Assembly: GCA_016720145.1 (NCBI GenBank)
Contig: JADJXV010000028.1
Location: forward strand, 62,001-126,000
Length of the DNA: 64,000 nt
Direction of reading: 5' to 3'
Source: Ignavibacteria bacterium
Lineage (GTDB): Bacteria; Bacteroidota; Ignavibacteria; Kapaibacteriales; UBA961
The stretch's first letter is position 1, and the number at the start of each line of letters is the position of its first letter. The notes beneath the pieces are model-generated. The model made no database searches, had not been told where the DNA came from, and was given only the letters and a program-made list of their open reading frames with translations. Below are positions 35,677 through 45,308 of the stretch, piece after piece. The position numbers and the translations under genes were made by a program.

Positions 35677-36046
35677 GGCTTTACTATTTGTGAATTGTAA
35701 TAATTTTCCACTACGACAAGCACTGAATTCTGACTGGAACATAATATCAATACATCCTCTTGTATAATTCCCTCCAAAAAAGCTCAAAACACCATCTGCT
35801 ACCTAATCGATTGTTACCATAACATCTTGCCGGTGTTATTAGGTAAAAATAAATCAACTGTCTAGACGGAAAATTCGGCTAAAGCCATTGGGTCTGTGGC
35901 ATACCATCACCACCAGCCAAAGCTGGAGGCAATTCAAAGGATATTCACAAAATCCCAATCCAAAATTGGATGCCGCAGGCAACAATCCACCTGACTAGAC
36001 TCCAGCTTCAGCTGGAGGAAGGGAGAGAGGAGGAGATAAGAATCCA
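35677..36046. repeat. Gene-free region with dispersed-repeat pieces
   Basis: GGCTAAAGCC near 35877 and the CTCCAGCTTCAGCTGGAGG palindrome at about 36000-36018 match parts of the long dispersed repeat (compare 8710-8740 and 10262-10318). ATCCCAATCCAAAATTGGAT is another hairpin. Confidence 0.6.
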
Positions 36047-38103
36047 TCAAAACACCAGCCCCACCCCCACATACACATTCCTCCCCACCGACGGAAGATT
36101 ATTCACACTCGAATATTCCCAATAATTTTTATCGAGGATGTTTTCGATGCCTGCTTGAAGGGTGATGCCGAGCCCGAGCGGGAGTCCGCCATGAAAGTCG
36201 AGCAGAGCATAACCCGGCGTTTCGTCTTCGGCGGAAATTGTGCGGGAAAGGTTGGTTTGTCGTGCGGTGAGACGGCTGCTGAGTTCTGCCCAGTACTGTT
36301 CACGTTCCCAACGGATTTTCGCGCTCAGTTCCATCGGCGGCATCCATGGGAGCGACTCATTCAGGTCGAGCGCGCGACCAATTTGCCAGCGATAGGTGGT
36401 TCTGCCGCTCCATTCTTCATCAAACGCAAGCCAGCATTCGGCTTCTATGCCTGCGACCGTCGCCGCACCGATATGTTCATACCGCCGGAATGCCTGAGGA
36501 AATTGCTTATTCGTCGTGTCCGGCGCGATAATCGTACGTCCTGCTATGTAGTTTTCCATCACATTGACAAACGCAGCAGCCTTCATCTGCAGCTTGCCGG
36601 GTTCAGCATGCTGAATCCCCACTTCACCCTGCCAGCCGCGTTCGGGCGCAAGGTCAGGATTCCCCATATAAATAGCATTATCAAGAGGATTATACAGATA
36701 AAAACCATAATTCTCAAAATGCGTCGGCAGCCGTGAAGCGCGCGCCGCCATCAGGCGCAGGGAAGTTTGATTGGAAATCATGTATTCTATTGAGGCATTG
36801 ATACTTCCGGCGACAGGACTGCGCGCGATATCGGGTGAATTCCAGAACGCCGCAAACGCATTTTTACCCTCCGTATCGGTGAGTGAGCGTCGGGAATAAT
36901 CGACACGGGCAGCGACGCGGTAGCGGAAATCGCTATCCTGCGAACCATAATTCCACTCGGCTGCGAGCGCCGTAGTCAGATTGTCCACACCCGCAAGATT
37001 AATCAATTTCATCGGTGCGCCGGTCGTAATCGGTATCATACGCATTGCGGCAAACGCAGAAAGATGGTAGATATCTACCGTCATTTGCAAGATATGTTCC
37101 TTCGAAGCAAAGATCATCTGCCCAAATAATCCCGCCGTCTGCGTCGCGCCGTCCATTGGCATGTACATGCCGGGCATGATCACCCGTTGCTCGATTTCCT
37201 GCGTGCTCCTCGCATAATCATCCATAAGATGATCCACGGAATTCCAATAAATTTTAGCAGTTACAAGCGGAATAAGCTCGAGACCGAGCGCATGCGATAG
37301 TCCGCACTCAGGATATTCGACTCCGTTTTTGTGGCGTCCATGATGAGCGCAGGATACCCGATAGCACGGGCATTATCGCGGATATACCCGATGGAAATCT
37401 CCTGTTCAGCCGGCAAACGCTGCAGAATATCAAGCTTGTAATTCTCCTTTTCAAAACCCGAATTGCCAATCGTTCTGCCGCCACCGGCGGAATAATCACC
37501 CGAACGTTTCACCGAAAATGAACCGCGCGCTGCTGTATTATTAAGCGAATAATTTACACTGCCACGCACGCGCCCAAAAGGAGCATTGCTCGATGCGCTG
37601 AGTTCGGCATTGCCGGTAAGTCCTTCGTAAAAAGAGGGTTTGATGGTGACGAGATTGAGTGAACCTCCCTGTGTCTGTCCCGTAGAAAGGTCACTTGAGC
37701 CGCTGCTCAACTCAAGCTGTCGGAGATTTTCGGGTTCGACGTATGCGGTAATTGGATCCATCTTATCGACACATGCGGCGTGCATTTTCATGCCGTCGAT
37801 GGTAATTGCTATCTGTCCGCCGCTCATGCCGCGGAGTGTGGGCTCAAGCGCAAAATTTGCACGGCGGATGAGCGCTACGCTTGGTTCGGACTGCAGGGCT
37901 GCCTCGATGGTGGAAGTATGACGTGGTGGGGGAACAGTAGTCAACGCGCGATCAGCTTCGATCACAATTGCTTTTTTGATGGAATAGGACTTCTTGGTGG
38001 TAGTTGAGTCCGAAACGGCGGGCTGCTTTTTCTTCTCGGTCTGCGCGGTGGCAACTCCCGTGTAAAGAATTGTGCAACACAGCGTTAGGACGAGGGATCT
38101 CAT
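36047..38103 (-). pseudogene. TonB-dependent copper receptor (NosA/OprC-like), frameshifted
   Basis: The N-terminal part starts at ATG 38103 with a signal peptide (MRSLVLTLCCTILYTGVATA). It carries a TonB plug with TLRGMSGGQIAITIDGMKMH and the ACVDKMDPITAYVEPENL text that recalls the metal site of copper receptors NosA/OprC. The frame stops at 37261. The beta-barrel continues in another frame (ELIPLVTAKIYWNSVDHLMD... to the terminal aromatic ...YVGVGLVF). One missing base near 37295 (CGC-ATGCG for CGCCATGCG) rejoins them into about 685 residues. Being last in the nos block, it would import copper for NosZ. It is either a true pseudogene or a sequence error. Confidence 0.8.
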
Positions 38104-38900
38104 AAAGTTATCATGAAGAATTGCTGACCTATATTCGTACCCGCACGCTCGAGTGCGAGATTGATTTTCCATTCACCGGTCATGATAAAATTCACTTTTC
38201 CGGTGTAGTGTCCCTGACCTTTGTCAATTGGATTCACATTATTAGGCGAACCGTGTCCCATGCTCGGCATTTCGGGAGTGATGGTCATCGTGAGGTCATC
38301 GATAGGTGTGTAAACGTCGGAAGCATTTGAAAAAACAGCAAATTCCACATCATTCATTCCGACGATGGGTTTGGCTATCGGGAGCATTGCAAGGATCATT
38401 TCTTTACCGTCGGAGTCCATAAATATCTTGGGTGGGAACGTACCTTTAACGACAGAGATTGGAAATGTCAACGTGCCTTCTTTCGTTGCAATAGTACGGA
38501 AGCTGATAGAGAGCGACCATTTTTGTGAGTCATTCCCCACCATGGTAAAGATCGCTGCAACCGGAAAGAGGTCACCACTTATCTGCGTACTTGTCGGCTG
38601 CTCGGTCGGACAGGAATGCGTCATCGACCCCATATCCATTTGTGGATTCAGCGTTAATTGAGCGTCTCGAATGACGGCATTTGTCGCTGAGTCGAGGGCG
38701 CGGATATAGAGCTGATTGTAGCCGGTGCGGAGCGTGTCGTCGGCGTAAAGTTCAATTTTTGTACCGGCAGAGAATCCTTCGGCAAGTTTGATTTTTTGAA
38801 TGGACGTTGGTATTGTCGGGGTCACGCCGGTATCGTTTTTACTGCATGACATGAGTGTGACAACGAAGATGATGACAGAGAAGAGAGTACAATTTTTCAT
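38100..38900 (-). CDS. Lipoprotein with FixH/YtkA-like domains, copper-cluster associated
   Basis: 266 residues with lipoprotein signal (MKNCTLFSVIIFVVTLMSC, C19). The mature protein has two beta-sandwich-like halves. Each contains a methionine/histidine-rich patch: PQMDMGSMTHSCP near residue 90 and TPEMPSMGHGSPNN near 210. Such patches and the GEWKINLALERAG ending recall FixH/YtkA-like proteins found beside copper genes. A role in metal binding or in helping the receptor is inference. The stop overlaps the start of the TonB receptor (ATGA), so the two are translated together. It follows nosY by 131 bp. Confidence 0.75.
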   Translation of the reverse strand: MKNCTLFSVIIFVVTLMSCSKNDTGVTPTIPTSIQKIKLAEGFSAGTKIELYADDTLRTGYNQLYIRALDSATNAVIRDAQLTLNPQMDMGSMTHSCPTEQPTSTQISGDLFPVAAIFTMVGNDSQKWSLSISFRTIATKEGTLTFPISVVKGTFPPKIFMDSDGKEMILAMLPIAKPIVGMNDVEFAVFSNASDVYTPIDDLTMTITPEMPSMGHGSPNNVNPIDKGQGHYTGKVNFIMTGEWKINLALERAGTNIGQQFFMITL

Positions 38901-39031
38901 AACACTTGAATTTATTGGTTATAGAATCATAAACAAGCATAACAGGCACATTCCGACCGGGATACGTTCTACAAAACTACCGAAAAATTCCGACCTGATT
39001 TCCTGCGCTGCGCCGCTTATCAGCCGTTTGC

Positions 39032-39799
39032 CTACAAGTCTTTTTTGTTAAATTTCATCAGTGAAACAGTATAGGGCACTGCCACCCACAGCAGGAGAAT
39101 ACCAAGCGCGATGATCATTCCGAGCGTCGTGCCGAAGAAATCCTTGAAAATTGCGCCTGTATAACCCATCATTGCCGAGACATCAATATGAAGTAATATC
39201 AGTACCCGGGCAAGGTCAATCGGATTGAGAGCGGTAATGCCGACCATGATTTTTTCGATCGGGTAGTCGGCGAATTGAAAGAGAAGAAACAGCACGAGCC
39301 CGTCGAACATCAGCGCAAAAAACAGCCACGCCATGATGGCAATCCCGATGCCCTTGGCTTTGTCGCGGGTGAGAATCGCACTCAAAAATGCAATTGATAC
39401 AAATACCGCCGTGATGCAGAGTCCCATCGCAATCATGATAAGTCCCACATCCGGCGGGGCATAGACATAAATCGGGATACCGGCGCCGAGGAGAAACGCA
39501 AGCTGCATCGAGAGGGTGAGCCCCCAAAATAAACTCCACCAAATCGTCGAACGGCGAATGGGCTGACTGAGAAGGAGTTCGATAAATTCAGAACTGTTAT
39601 AGAGATAAATCGTTGAAAAAATTAACGATACCAACGGCACCGTGAGCAGGATCACATTGAGCAGTGTTAGAATTCCCTTGGATGTATTATCCTCGACACT
39701 GAAAATTCCCCAGGAGAGCGCGGCAAGGAGCAGGGTATAAACCACGACAATATTGCTCCGCACGATATTGAGCACGATGTACGTTATTATTCTATTCAT
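39032..39799 (-). CDS. nosY: NosY, ABC transporter permease for NosZ maturation
   Basis: 255 residues with six predicted membrane helices. The family's typical segment EFIELLLSQPIRRSTIWWSL follows helix 2. DKAKGIGIAIMAWLFFALMFD and ALNPIDLARVLILLHIDVSA also agree with NosY. In the known system NosY is the membrane part of the NosDFY complex needed to build the copper centre CuZ. The start overlaps the end of nosF by 8 bp, so the two subunits are translated together. The position in the cluster (after nosF) is the standard one. Confidence 0.93.
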   Translation of the reverse strand: MNRIITYIVLNIVRSNIVVVYTLLLAALSWGIFSVEDNTSKGILTLLNVILLTVPLVSLIFSTIYLYNSSEFIELLLSQPIRRSTIWWSLFWGLTLSMQLAFLLGAGIPIYVYAPPDVGLIMIAMGLCITAVFVSIAFLSAILTRDKAKGIGIAIMAWLFFALMFDGLVLFLLFQFADYPIEKIMVGITALNPIDLARVLILLHIDVSAMMGYTGAIFKDFFGTTLGMIIALGILLLWVAVPYTVSLMKFNKKDL

Positions 39800-40520
39800 G
39801 AGATTGATTCTTCAAAATAGTGGCAATTGCCTTGGAAATTTTCTCTTCACCGGTGAAATTTTTGAGGTCATCGACGCTTTTGTGGAAACGCACCGCGCCA
39901 TCCTGCATGAAGACAATCGACGTCACAAGGTCATCGAGTTCGCTGAGCAAATGCGACGTAATCAGCGTGAGTTTGCCATTCTGCTTTTCGGTAAGTATTT
40001 TATCCTTGAGTACTTCCGAAGAGAGCGGATCGAGCCCCGCAGTGGGTTCGTCGAGAATGATAATTTCCGGCTTGAACAAAAACGCCAGCGTCGCACTCAC
40101 CTTCTGCGTCGTGCCACCGGAAAGCGTGCGCATGCGTTTGTCCTCCATTCCGGCAAGATGAAAATCCTCGATGAGCGATTCGTCGGTGGCAATGTCCCGG
40201 TTTTTGGTGGTAGAAGCGCGGATATCTTTCACCATATCAATCACTTGGCGAATGGTCATATTGTCGGGATAGCGCCCGATTTGGGGCATGTATCCTATGT
40301 GCCGGCGATAGGCGAAGTTGTTCGTGATCGACTCCCCAAACACCGCAATTTTCCCCTCGCTCGGGATCACCATCGAGAGAATGGATTTAATCAGCGTGGT
40401 CTTGCCGCAACCGTTCGGACCGATGAGCGCGACGCATTCACCCTTGGAAAACGTGAGATTCACCGAACGCAGCGCCGGCATTTTCCCGAAATTTTTACTG
40501 AGGTTGGTAATTTCAATCAT
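39792..40520 (-). CDS. nosF: NosF, ABC transporter ATPase for NosZ maturation
   Basis: 242 residues from the ATG at 40520. An upstream in-frame start (40595) would translate a poly-A/G tract into FFFPPAGFFFF, so it was rejected. It has Walker A GPNGCGKTT (34-42), signature LSGGT (133-137), Walker B IIILDEPT (153-160) and the switch His in LITSHLLSELDDL. This is the complete set for an ABC ATPase. It works with NosY and NosD in copper-site assembly of nitrous oxide reductase. Overlap with nosY shows operon structure. Confidence 0.94.
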   Translation of the reverse strand: MIEITNLSKNFGKMPALRSVNLTFSKGECVALIGPNGCGKTTLIKSILSMVIPSEGKIAVFGESITNNFAYRRHIGYMPQIGRYPDNMTIRQVIDMVKDIRASTTKNRDIATDESLIEDFHLAGMEDKRMRTLSGGTTQKVSATLAFLFKPEIIILDEPTAGLDPLSSEVLKDKILTEKQNGKLTLITSHLLSELDDLVTSIVFMQDGAVRFHKSVDDLKNFTGEEKISKAIATILKNQSHE

Positions 40521-40528
40521 AGTCGTAC

Positions 40529-40564
40529 AAAAAAAAAAAAAACCCGCGGGGGGAAAAAAAAAAA
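40529..40564. other. Odd homopolymer tract A14-CCCGCGGGGGG-A11 in front of nosF
   Basis: GTAC, then 14 A, then CCCGCGGGGGG, then 11 A, then GTAC again. In the nosF direction this is a T-rich tract with a short GC palindrome, 8 bp before the start codon. It has no Shine-Dalgarno site. It may be a weak terminator between nosD and nosF, or an artefact. Confidence 0.6.
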
Positions 40565-40740
40565 GTACTACGAAAACGTTACACAGGTAGCTCAAAGCAA
40601 CACTGGAACTCTGTGAAAAACTCTGTGAAACTGTGACTCAACAAGAATCATAAAAAACATTATAAAACTGTTTGTAACCTTCTTAGGGGATCGAAACGTG
40701 CAAACATCAGCCGGCACCTCTTCGGTCGACCCTTTTGGAA

Positions 40741-41841
40741 TTATAACGGCAACGCATGCATGCGCGGCAAGGTATCAATAAAATTATCAGGCGTTAAGCT
40801 CGGCATCATCTTCTCGGATTTATCGAGGAGTGACACCATAAAACTCCGAAAAAGCAGCATCGCAGGAGGATTTTTCTCGACAATTACCGAGAAAATACTC
40901 AGCGGGTGATACGGCACATCGCCCGTGCCGTTTTTGTCTAAATCATACCCCTCATATTTATCCCAGTAATTCCCGTTGAACGTATTTAACACTAAGCTCC
41001 CATTTGTTGCTACGTCAAATGTATTGCTGATGAAATTATTACCCGCAATGGTATTATCCATACAATTTGCCTGAATTTTCATTCCCCAGCCATTGGACCC
41101 GAAGATGTTTTTCTCGACCAGAATTCGACTCGTGCCCTCCATGTAAATTCCCGAAGTATTGCGGCTGAATCGATTACCGATGATATAGCTGTCGGAGATT
41201 TCTTTCAGCATGAGTCCGTAGGCGGCGTCGCCCCAGTTTTCGATGAAGGTATTGCCGAACATCTTGACCTTGTGCGTGAACATCACAGCCACGCCTGCGC
41301 CGTTATTTTTAAAGACATTAGAGATGTACGCATCACTATTGGAGAACATAAAGTGCAGTCCGTACCTGATATTTGCCGTTGATACATTCCGCCAAATCAC
41401 GGAATTGGTCACAAATTCGAAATATATCCCGTCGCGGTGACCGCTGATGGTATTGCCGATAATCTGCAAGCTGTCGCTTTTCCAACAGTGAATACCATTG
41501 CCGATTTGTTGTTCTTCAATGCCATACGCGGTGATTCGATTATTCTTCACCACGCATTTCCGGCAGTACTGCAGGTAAATTCCAAAGAAGGTATCATCGA
41601 CAATATTATCAATAATCGTCACATCATGGCTGTCATAGACTTTAATGCCGCAGGGGTCGTTCAGCGTGGCATATCCTGAGCGTATCACTTTGAATCCACG
41701 CATAGTTACATACGGTGCTTTGATAGAAATTACTTCGGATTTCCGTTGCCCGTCGATCACCGGACGTCCGAGACCGATGAAGGTAATGGACCTAGCAATA
41801 ATGATATTTCCTTCTTTGTAGTGTCCCGCGTGTACGACCAC
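40741..41841 (-). CDS. nosD: NosD, periplasmic beta-helix copper-maturation protein; 5' end probably frameshifted
   Basis: The open frame from a GTG at 41841 gives 366 residues of NosD-type beta-helix: VIDGQRKSEVISIKAPYVTM, GYATLNDPCGIKVYDSHDV, GIYLQYCRKCVVKNNRI, YGLHFMFSNSDAYISN, NTFNGNYWDKYEGYDLDKNG and a long C-terminal tail. NosD is exported, yet this frame has no signal peptide. Reading further upstream without a start gives SATQFDVGAGQKHTTISAA, a normal mature N-terminus. A signal-peptide-like FCAFSEFFLIIAGAIA lies in another frame back to about 41996. A one-base shift near 41930 would join them. The core identification is firm; the true start is not. Confidence 0.88.
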   Translation of the reverse strand: MVVHAGHYKEGNIIIARSITFIGLGRPVIDGQRKSEVISIKAPYVTMRGFKVIRSGYATLNDPCGIKVYDSHDVTIIDNIVDDTFFGIYLQYCRKCVVKNNRITAYGIEEQQIGNGIHCWKSDSLQIIGNTISGHRDGIYFEFVTNSVIWRNVSTANIRYGLHFMFSNSDAYISNVFKNNGAGVAVMFTHKVKMFGNTFIENWGDAAYGLMLKEISDSYIIGNRFSRNTSGIYMEGTSRILVEKNIFGSNGWGMKIQANCMDNTIAGNNFISNTFDVATNGSLVLNTFNGNYWDKYEGYDLDKNGTGDVPYHPLSIFSVIVEKNPPAMLLFRSFMVSLLDKSEKMMPSLTPDNFIDTLPRMHALPL

Positions 41842-42022
41842 CGTATCATAATCAGCGCAGAGCGCAAGGGCGGCCGATATGGTCGTGTGCTTCTGTCCTG
41901 CGCCGACATCGAATTGAGTCGCGGAAGTCGAGCAATAGCGCCAGCGATGATGAGGAAGAATTCGGAGAACGCACAGAAGCCCAACGGGCTTCGCAATGAT
42001 GAAGGGGAAGCATAATCAAGTT

Positions 42023-42078
42023 CAACCCCGAAGGGGTTTAATTAGCCCATACTGTCATTAAACCCTTCGGGGGGTTGG
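42023..42078. repeat. CAACCCCGAAGGGG inverted repeat between nosL and nosD
   Basis: CAACCCCGAAGGGGTTTAAT and, after 14 bp, ATTAAACCCTTCGGGGGGTT form a long imperfect hairpin with an inner CCCCGAAGGGG palindrome. There is no T run, so it is more likely a dispersed palindrome or RNA-stability element than a terminator. Confidence 0.65.
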
Positions 42079-42163
42079 CTTTGTGGTTTTGAAGTTCGGG
42101 ATGGAGAAACAGTACCAGCGTTATAATTTTAAATAGAGAGATGGTTTTCCAAACGCAGGTAAA

Positions 42164-43189
42164 TTAACGAGTTCCGGCATCCCAAGTGGTCATCTCACCC
42201 TGAAGCGATGCATTATACACCATAGCACTGTCCTTGGAGGCAAATGCTGCAATAGTGCCGCCCATCGGACCGCTGATGATACCGCCCTTTATGCAGGACA
42301 TTTTCTCAACGGCTGTAATGGTATGCGGCGGGAGATAATCACAGATATAATACGTGGCGCTAAGCGTTTTGTCAGGATGCGCTTTGGTGTAATTGATCAT
42401 ACAAATACCATCGTCAAATTTTGCGCATCTGCCTTTTGTGGTAATGAGTTCGCATGCGAACCTCGGGTCGGCGATCGTCATCTTGCAATTCTCGCATACA
42501 TCGGAATTAAACGTGATGGGTTCGGGCGTGCCGGAGCTCCCGCAGGAGGTGAGCATGGCGGTCAGCAGTACAGTAGCGGCGAGAGTTGCCGTACGTTTTT
42601 TGCGAATTTTGGTAAGAATCTTCGACTCGCGGAGAACGAGTATTGTCATTAATACACCGCCTGCCATGAGAAGATAGCCGCCCACGTCGGGAATAGAGAA
42701 AGCGCCAAAATTGAGGAGCTTTTTAAAACCAATCAGCGGCGGCTGATACGACATTCCGGGTACGATGATAGCGGCATTGGGGTCTAAATTGTGCCCATAA
42801 TCATACTCCCATCGCCAGAAATCGACCATCGAGAGAATGCCGAACAGCAGGAAGAGCGTAAAGAGCGTATAGAGGATTTTTTTACGTGCAAGGAGCGCCG
42901 TCAGAATGCTGAAAGCGGCGTAGAAACCAATTATATAAACGAGGATTGTAAATTCAATAAAATCATGGGGATGGATTTGTTTCATGCCGATATAGTGATT
43001 CAATCCGTTCACAATCTGCAGATCGCCGCCTATTTTATCGGCAAAAATGAGAATGCTGAGTCCTTCGGGATATTGCGGTGCGTCGAGTTCGATGCGCCAG
43101 ATTGGGTAAAACACCGAAGCGATCAAGAGTCCGGCAATGATAAACAATGTCACCCGCGATAACCCTGAAATTTTGCTGTTCGTATTCAT
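42164..43189 (-). CDS. nosL: Membrane protein fused to a NosL copper chaperone domain
   Basis: 341 residues from the ATG at 43189. The N-terminal half (1-205) has five likely membrane helices (VTLFIIAGLLIASVFYPIW, TILVYIIGFYAAFSIL, ILYTLFTLFLLFGILS, VGGYLLMAGGVLMTILVL, LAATVLLTAMLTSC). The C-terminal 125 residues are NosL: a lipobox-like LTSC (C216), the copper motif C232-E-N-C235-K-M237, then FACELITTKGRCAKFDDGIC and CIKGGIISGPMGG. NosL is normally a separate lipoprotein that brings Cu(I) to apo-NosZ. Here the lipobox sits inside the last helix, so it is either anchored by the helices or cut there. It lies directly after nosZ. Confidence 0.9.
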   Translation of the reverse strand: MNTNSKISGLSRVTLFIIAGLLIASVFYPIWRIELDAPQYPEGLSILIFADKIGGDLQIVNGLNHYIGMKQIHPHDFIEFTILVYIIGFYAAFSILTALLARKKILYTLFTLFLLFGILSMVDFWRWEYDYGHNLDPNAAIIVPGMSYQPPLIGFKKLLNFGAFSIPDVGGYLLMAGGVLMTILVLRESKILTKIRKKRTATLAATVLLTAMLTSCGSSGTPEPITFNSDVCENCKMTIADPRFACELITTKGRCAKFDDGICMINYTKAHPDKTLSATYYICDYLPPHTITAVEKMSCIKGGIISGPMGGTIAAFASKDSAMVYNASLQGEMTTWDAGTR

Positions 43190-43220
43190 AATATCAAGAG
43201 AGAATACCGTCAAAATGGAT

Positions 43221-43261
43221 AAAAAAGGGAGCAAAACAGCCACGGTCGGTGTTCTGCTCCC
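43221..43261 (-). terminator. Terminator or attenuator between nosZ and nosL
   Basis: On the minus strand GGGAGCAGAACA pairs with TGTTTTGCTCCC (12 bp, one G-U), loop of 11 nt, then six T. It starts 20 bp after the nosZ stop, so it should give much more nosZ mRNA than downstream nos mRNA. Confidence 0.85.
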
Positions 43262-43281
43262 ATTTCGTAACACCTTCGAAA

Positions 43282-45270
43282 TTATTTAGTTGCAGGTGCT
43301 TTGCCGTCAATTGTATTACCAAGACTAAACATCAGCGGCACATTGCTGCCTGCAGGTGACACGCGGATATAACCCTGCATTTCCTGATGCAATGCGCTAC
43401 AGAAATCTGTGCAATACATCGGGAAAATTCCTACTTTTTCGGGTATCCATTTGAGGGTCGCCGTTTCACCCGGCATGATGAGGAGTTCGGCATTGATCGC
43501 GCCTTTGATCGCAAATCCATGCGGCACATCCCAGTCCTGCTCAAGATTCGTCACGTGGAAATACACCTCGTCGCCCATTTTCACACCTTCGATATTATCG
43601 GGACTAAAGTGCGAACGGATAGCGGTCATATACACATGGACTTTATTGCCTTCGCGAACGACTTTCGATTCTTTCTCGCCCTTGGTGACATACGCGTGTT
43701 TATTCTCGTCAATTTTGAAAATCTTGACTTGATTTTTACGAATTAAATCCGCCGGCGCTGCCTGTGCATAATGCGGCTCGCCAATGGTCGGGAAGTCGAG
43801 AATCATCTGCATTTTTTCGCCGCTGATGTCAAAGAGTTGCGCGCTTTGGCTGAGCTCAGGACCGGTTGGGAGGAATCTGTCCTTCGTAATTTTATTATAT
43901 GCAATAAGATACTTGCCGAATGGCTTTTTGCTGTCACCACCGGGCACGCACAAGTGACCGACAGAATAGAAGGTCGGAACTCGGTCGAGGACTTTGAGGT
44001 CCTTGATGTTCCACTTGACCACTTCCGACGACACAAAGAACGAAGTATAAGCATTGCCTTTACCGTCAAATTCTGTGTGGAGAGGTCCGAGACCCGGCTT
44101 TTTCACTTCACCGTAAAGCGCTGCTTCGTATTTAATGACATTGATACCGTCGAATTGACCATCGAATGCTTTATTGGCAATTGCTGCCTGTACTTTATCA
44201 AAACTAAACACCGGAATCAGTGCGGCTAATTTACCGCTGCCGACGATGTATTCACCGGTAGGATCCACATCACAACCGTGAGGTGATTTAGGGCAGGGAA
44301 TCATATAGCAAATGTCGGTAAATTCTTTCGTATCAAGCACCATCACATCGGTTTTCATTTCGGATGTAGCCGAATGCGTGGCGTCGCTGTAGGTGTTGTG
44401 AGCATATTTTGCGGGTACTTTCTTGCCTTTGCCTGCCTTGATATATTCCTCGGCTTTTTTCCAGTTGACTGCCATGATGAAGTCTTTATCACGTTGAGAT
44501 GCATTGACTTCGAGGAGTGAATTGGCTTGTTCGGTATTGTAGCAGGAGAAGAAGAACCAGCCATGGGACTTGCCTTTACCGGCATGACTGAGGTCAAAAT
44601 TCACACCCGGACACGCAAGCTGGAAGGCAATGTCCATCTTCCCGTCGTCCTTACCCACGCTGATAAAGCTGAGGTAACCTTTGAAATTTTGCTTGTAGGT
44701 GTTGATTGCTACATCACCGTCGGCATTGTCGGAAGGAACGCTAAATCTTGTCCCTGCAATGACATACTCGGTATTTTCCGTAATAAACGGCGAGGAGTGA
44801 TTGCCGGCACTATTCGGTAATTCTATAATCTCGACAGTGCGGAAGGTTGTGAGGTCGATCCGTGCCACGCGCGGCGTATTATTAGCATTGCCAAATACCC
44901 ATCGACCATCGACTTCGCCATTGGTTTGAGACATTTCGGTATGGTGGAGGTCATCCCAGGGCACGAAACCGTGAGAAGTATTGAGCATCGGTTTGGTCTC
45001 TTCGGAATATCCCCAGCCCTTTTCGGGATCGACGGCGAAGACCGGAATCACGCGCAACAAGCGTCCGCTTGGCAGACCATAACAGCTCATCTGACCGCTG
45101 AAGCCGCCGCTGACAAAGTTGTAGAATTCATCATATTTCCCGGGTGCGACATACGACTTGGAGGCAGCGTCACCCGTGACTGCGCTGCTGGTATCTTTGG
45201 GTTTGCAAGATGGAAGGAGCACGATCGCGAGCAGACCGGCTATCATCGCAAGATGGAGTTTCGTTTTCAT
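43282..45270 (-). CDS. nosZ: Nitrous oxide reductase NosZ, clade II (Sec/lipoprotein type)
   Basis: 662 residues. It reduces N2O to N2 with two electrons. The N-terminus is a plain lipoprotein signal (MKTKLHLAMIAGLLAIVLLP, C22) without twin arginine, so this is the Sec-exported clade II. The seven-bladed propeller has D107-L-H109-H110 and later CDVDPTGEYIVGSGKLAAL, PLHTEFDGKGNAYTSFFVSS and PHYAQAAPADLI, which supply histidines for the CuZ centre. The C-terminal cupredoxin has the complete CuA motif C620-TDF-C624-SAL-H628-QE-M631. Upstream by 38 bp is a lipoprotein cytochrome c, the likely electron donor; downstream are the maturation genes. Confidence 0.98.
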   Translation of the reverse strand: MKTKLHLAMIAGLLAIVLLPSCKPKDTSSAVTGDAASKSYVAPGKYDEFYNFVSGGFSGQMSCYGLPSGRLLRVIPVFAVDPEKGWGYSEETKPMLNTSHGFVPWDDLHHTEMSQTNGEVDGRWVFGNANNTPRVARIDLTTFRTVEIIELPNSAGNHSSPFITENTEYVIAGTRFSVPSDNADGDVAINTYKQNFKGYLSFISVGKDDGKMDIAFQLACPGVNFDLSHAGKGKSHGWFFFSCYNTEQANSLLEVNASQRDKDFIMAVNWKKAEEYIKAGKGKKVPAKYAHNTYSDATHSATSEMKTDVMVLDTKEFTDICYMIPCPKSPHGCDVDPTGEYIVGSGKLAALIPVFSFDKVQAAIANKAFDGQFDGINVIKYEAALYGEVKKPGLGPLHTEFDGKGNAYTSFFVSSEVVKWNIKDLKVLDRVPTFYSVGHLCVPGGDSKKPFGKYLIAYNKITKDRFLPTGPELSQSAQLFDISGEKMQMILDFPTIGEPHYAQAAPADLIRKNQVKIFKIDENKHAYVTKGEKESKVVREGNKVHVYMTAIRSHFSPDNIEGVKMGDEVYFHVTNLEQDWDVPHGFAIKGAINAELLIMPGETATLKWIPEKVGIFPMYCTDFCSALHQEMQGYIRVSPAGSNVPLMFSLGNTIDGKAPATK

Positions 45271-45308
45271 AATTATTATATAATTAAAGTAATTAAAATT
45301 AATTGTTA

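Noticed and set aside
36155..36736. 193-codon plus-strand frame inside the copper receptor
   Set aside because: Antisense to a clear TonB barrel with conserved features; no independent support.
40521..40595. N-terminal extension of NosF reading FFFPPAGFFFF
   Set aside because: Comes from the poly-A/G tract; the family start MIEITNLSKNFG is at 40520.
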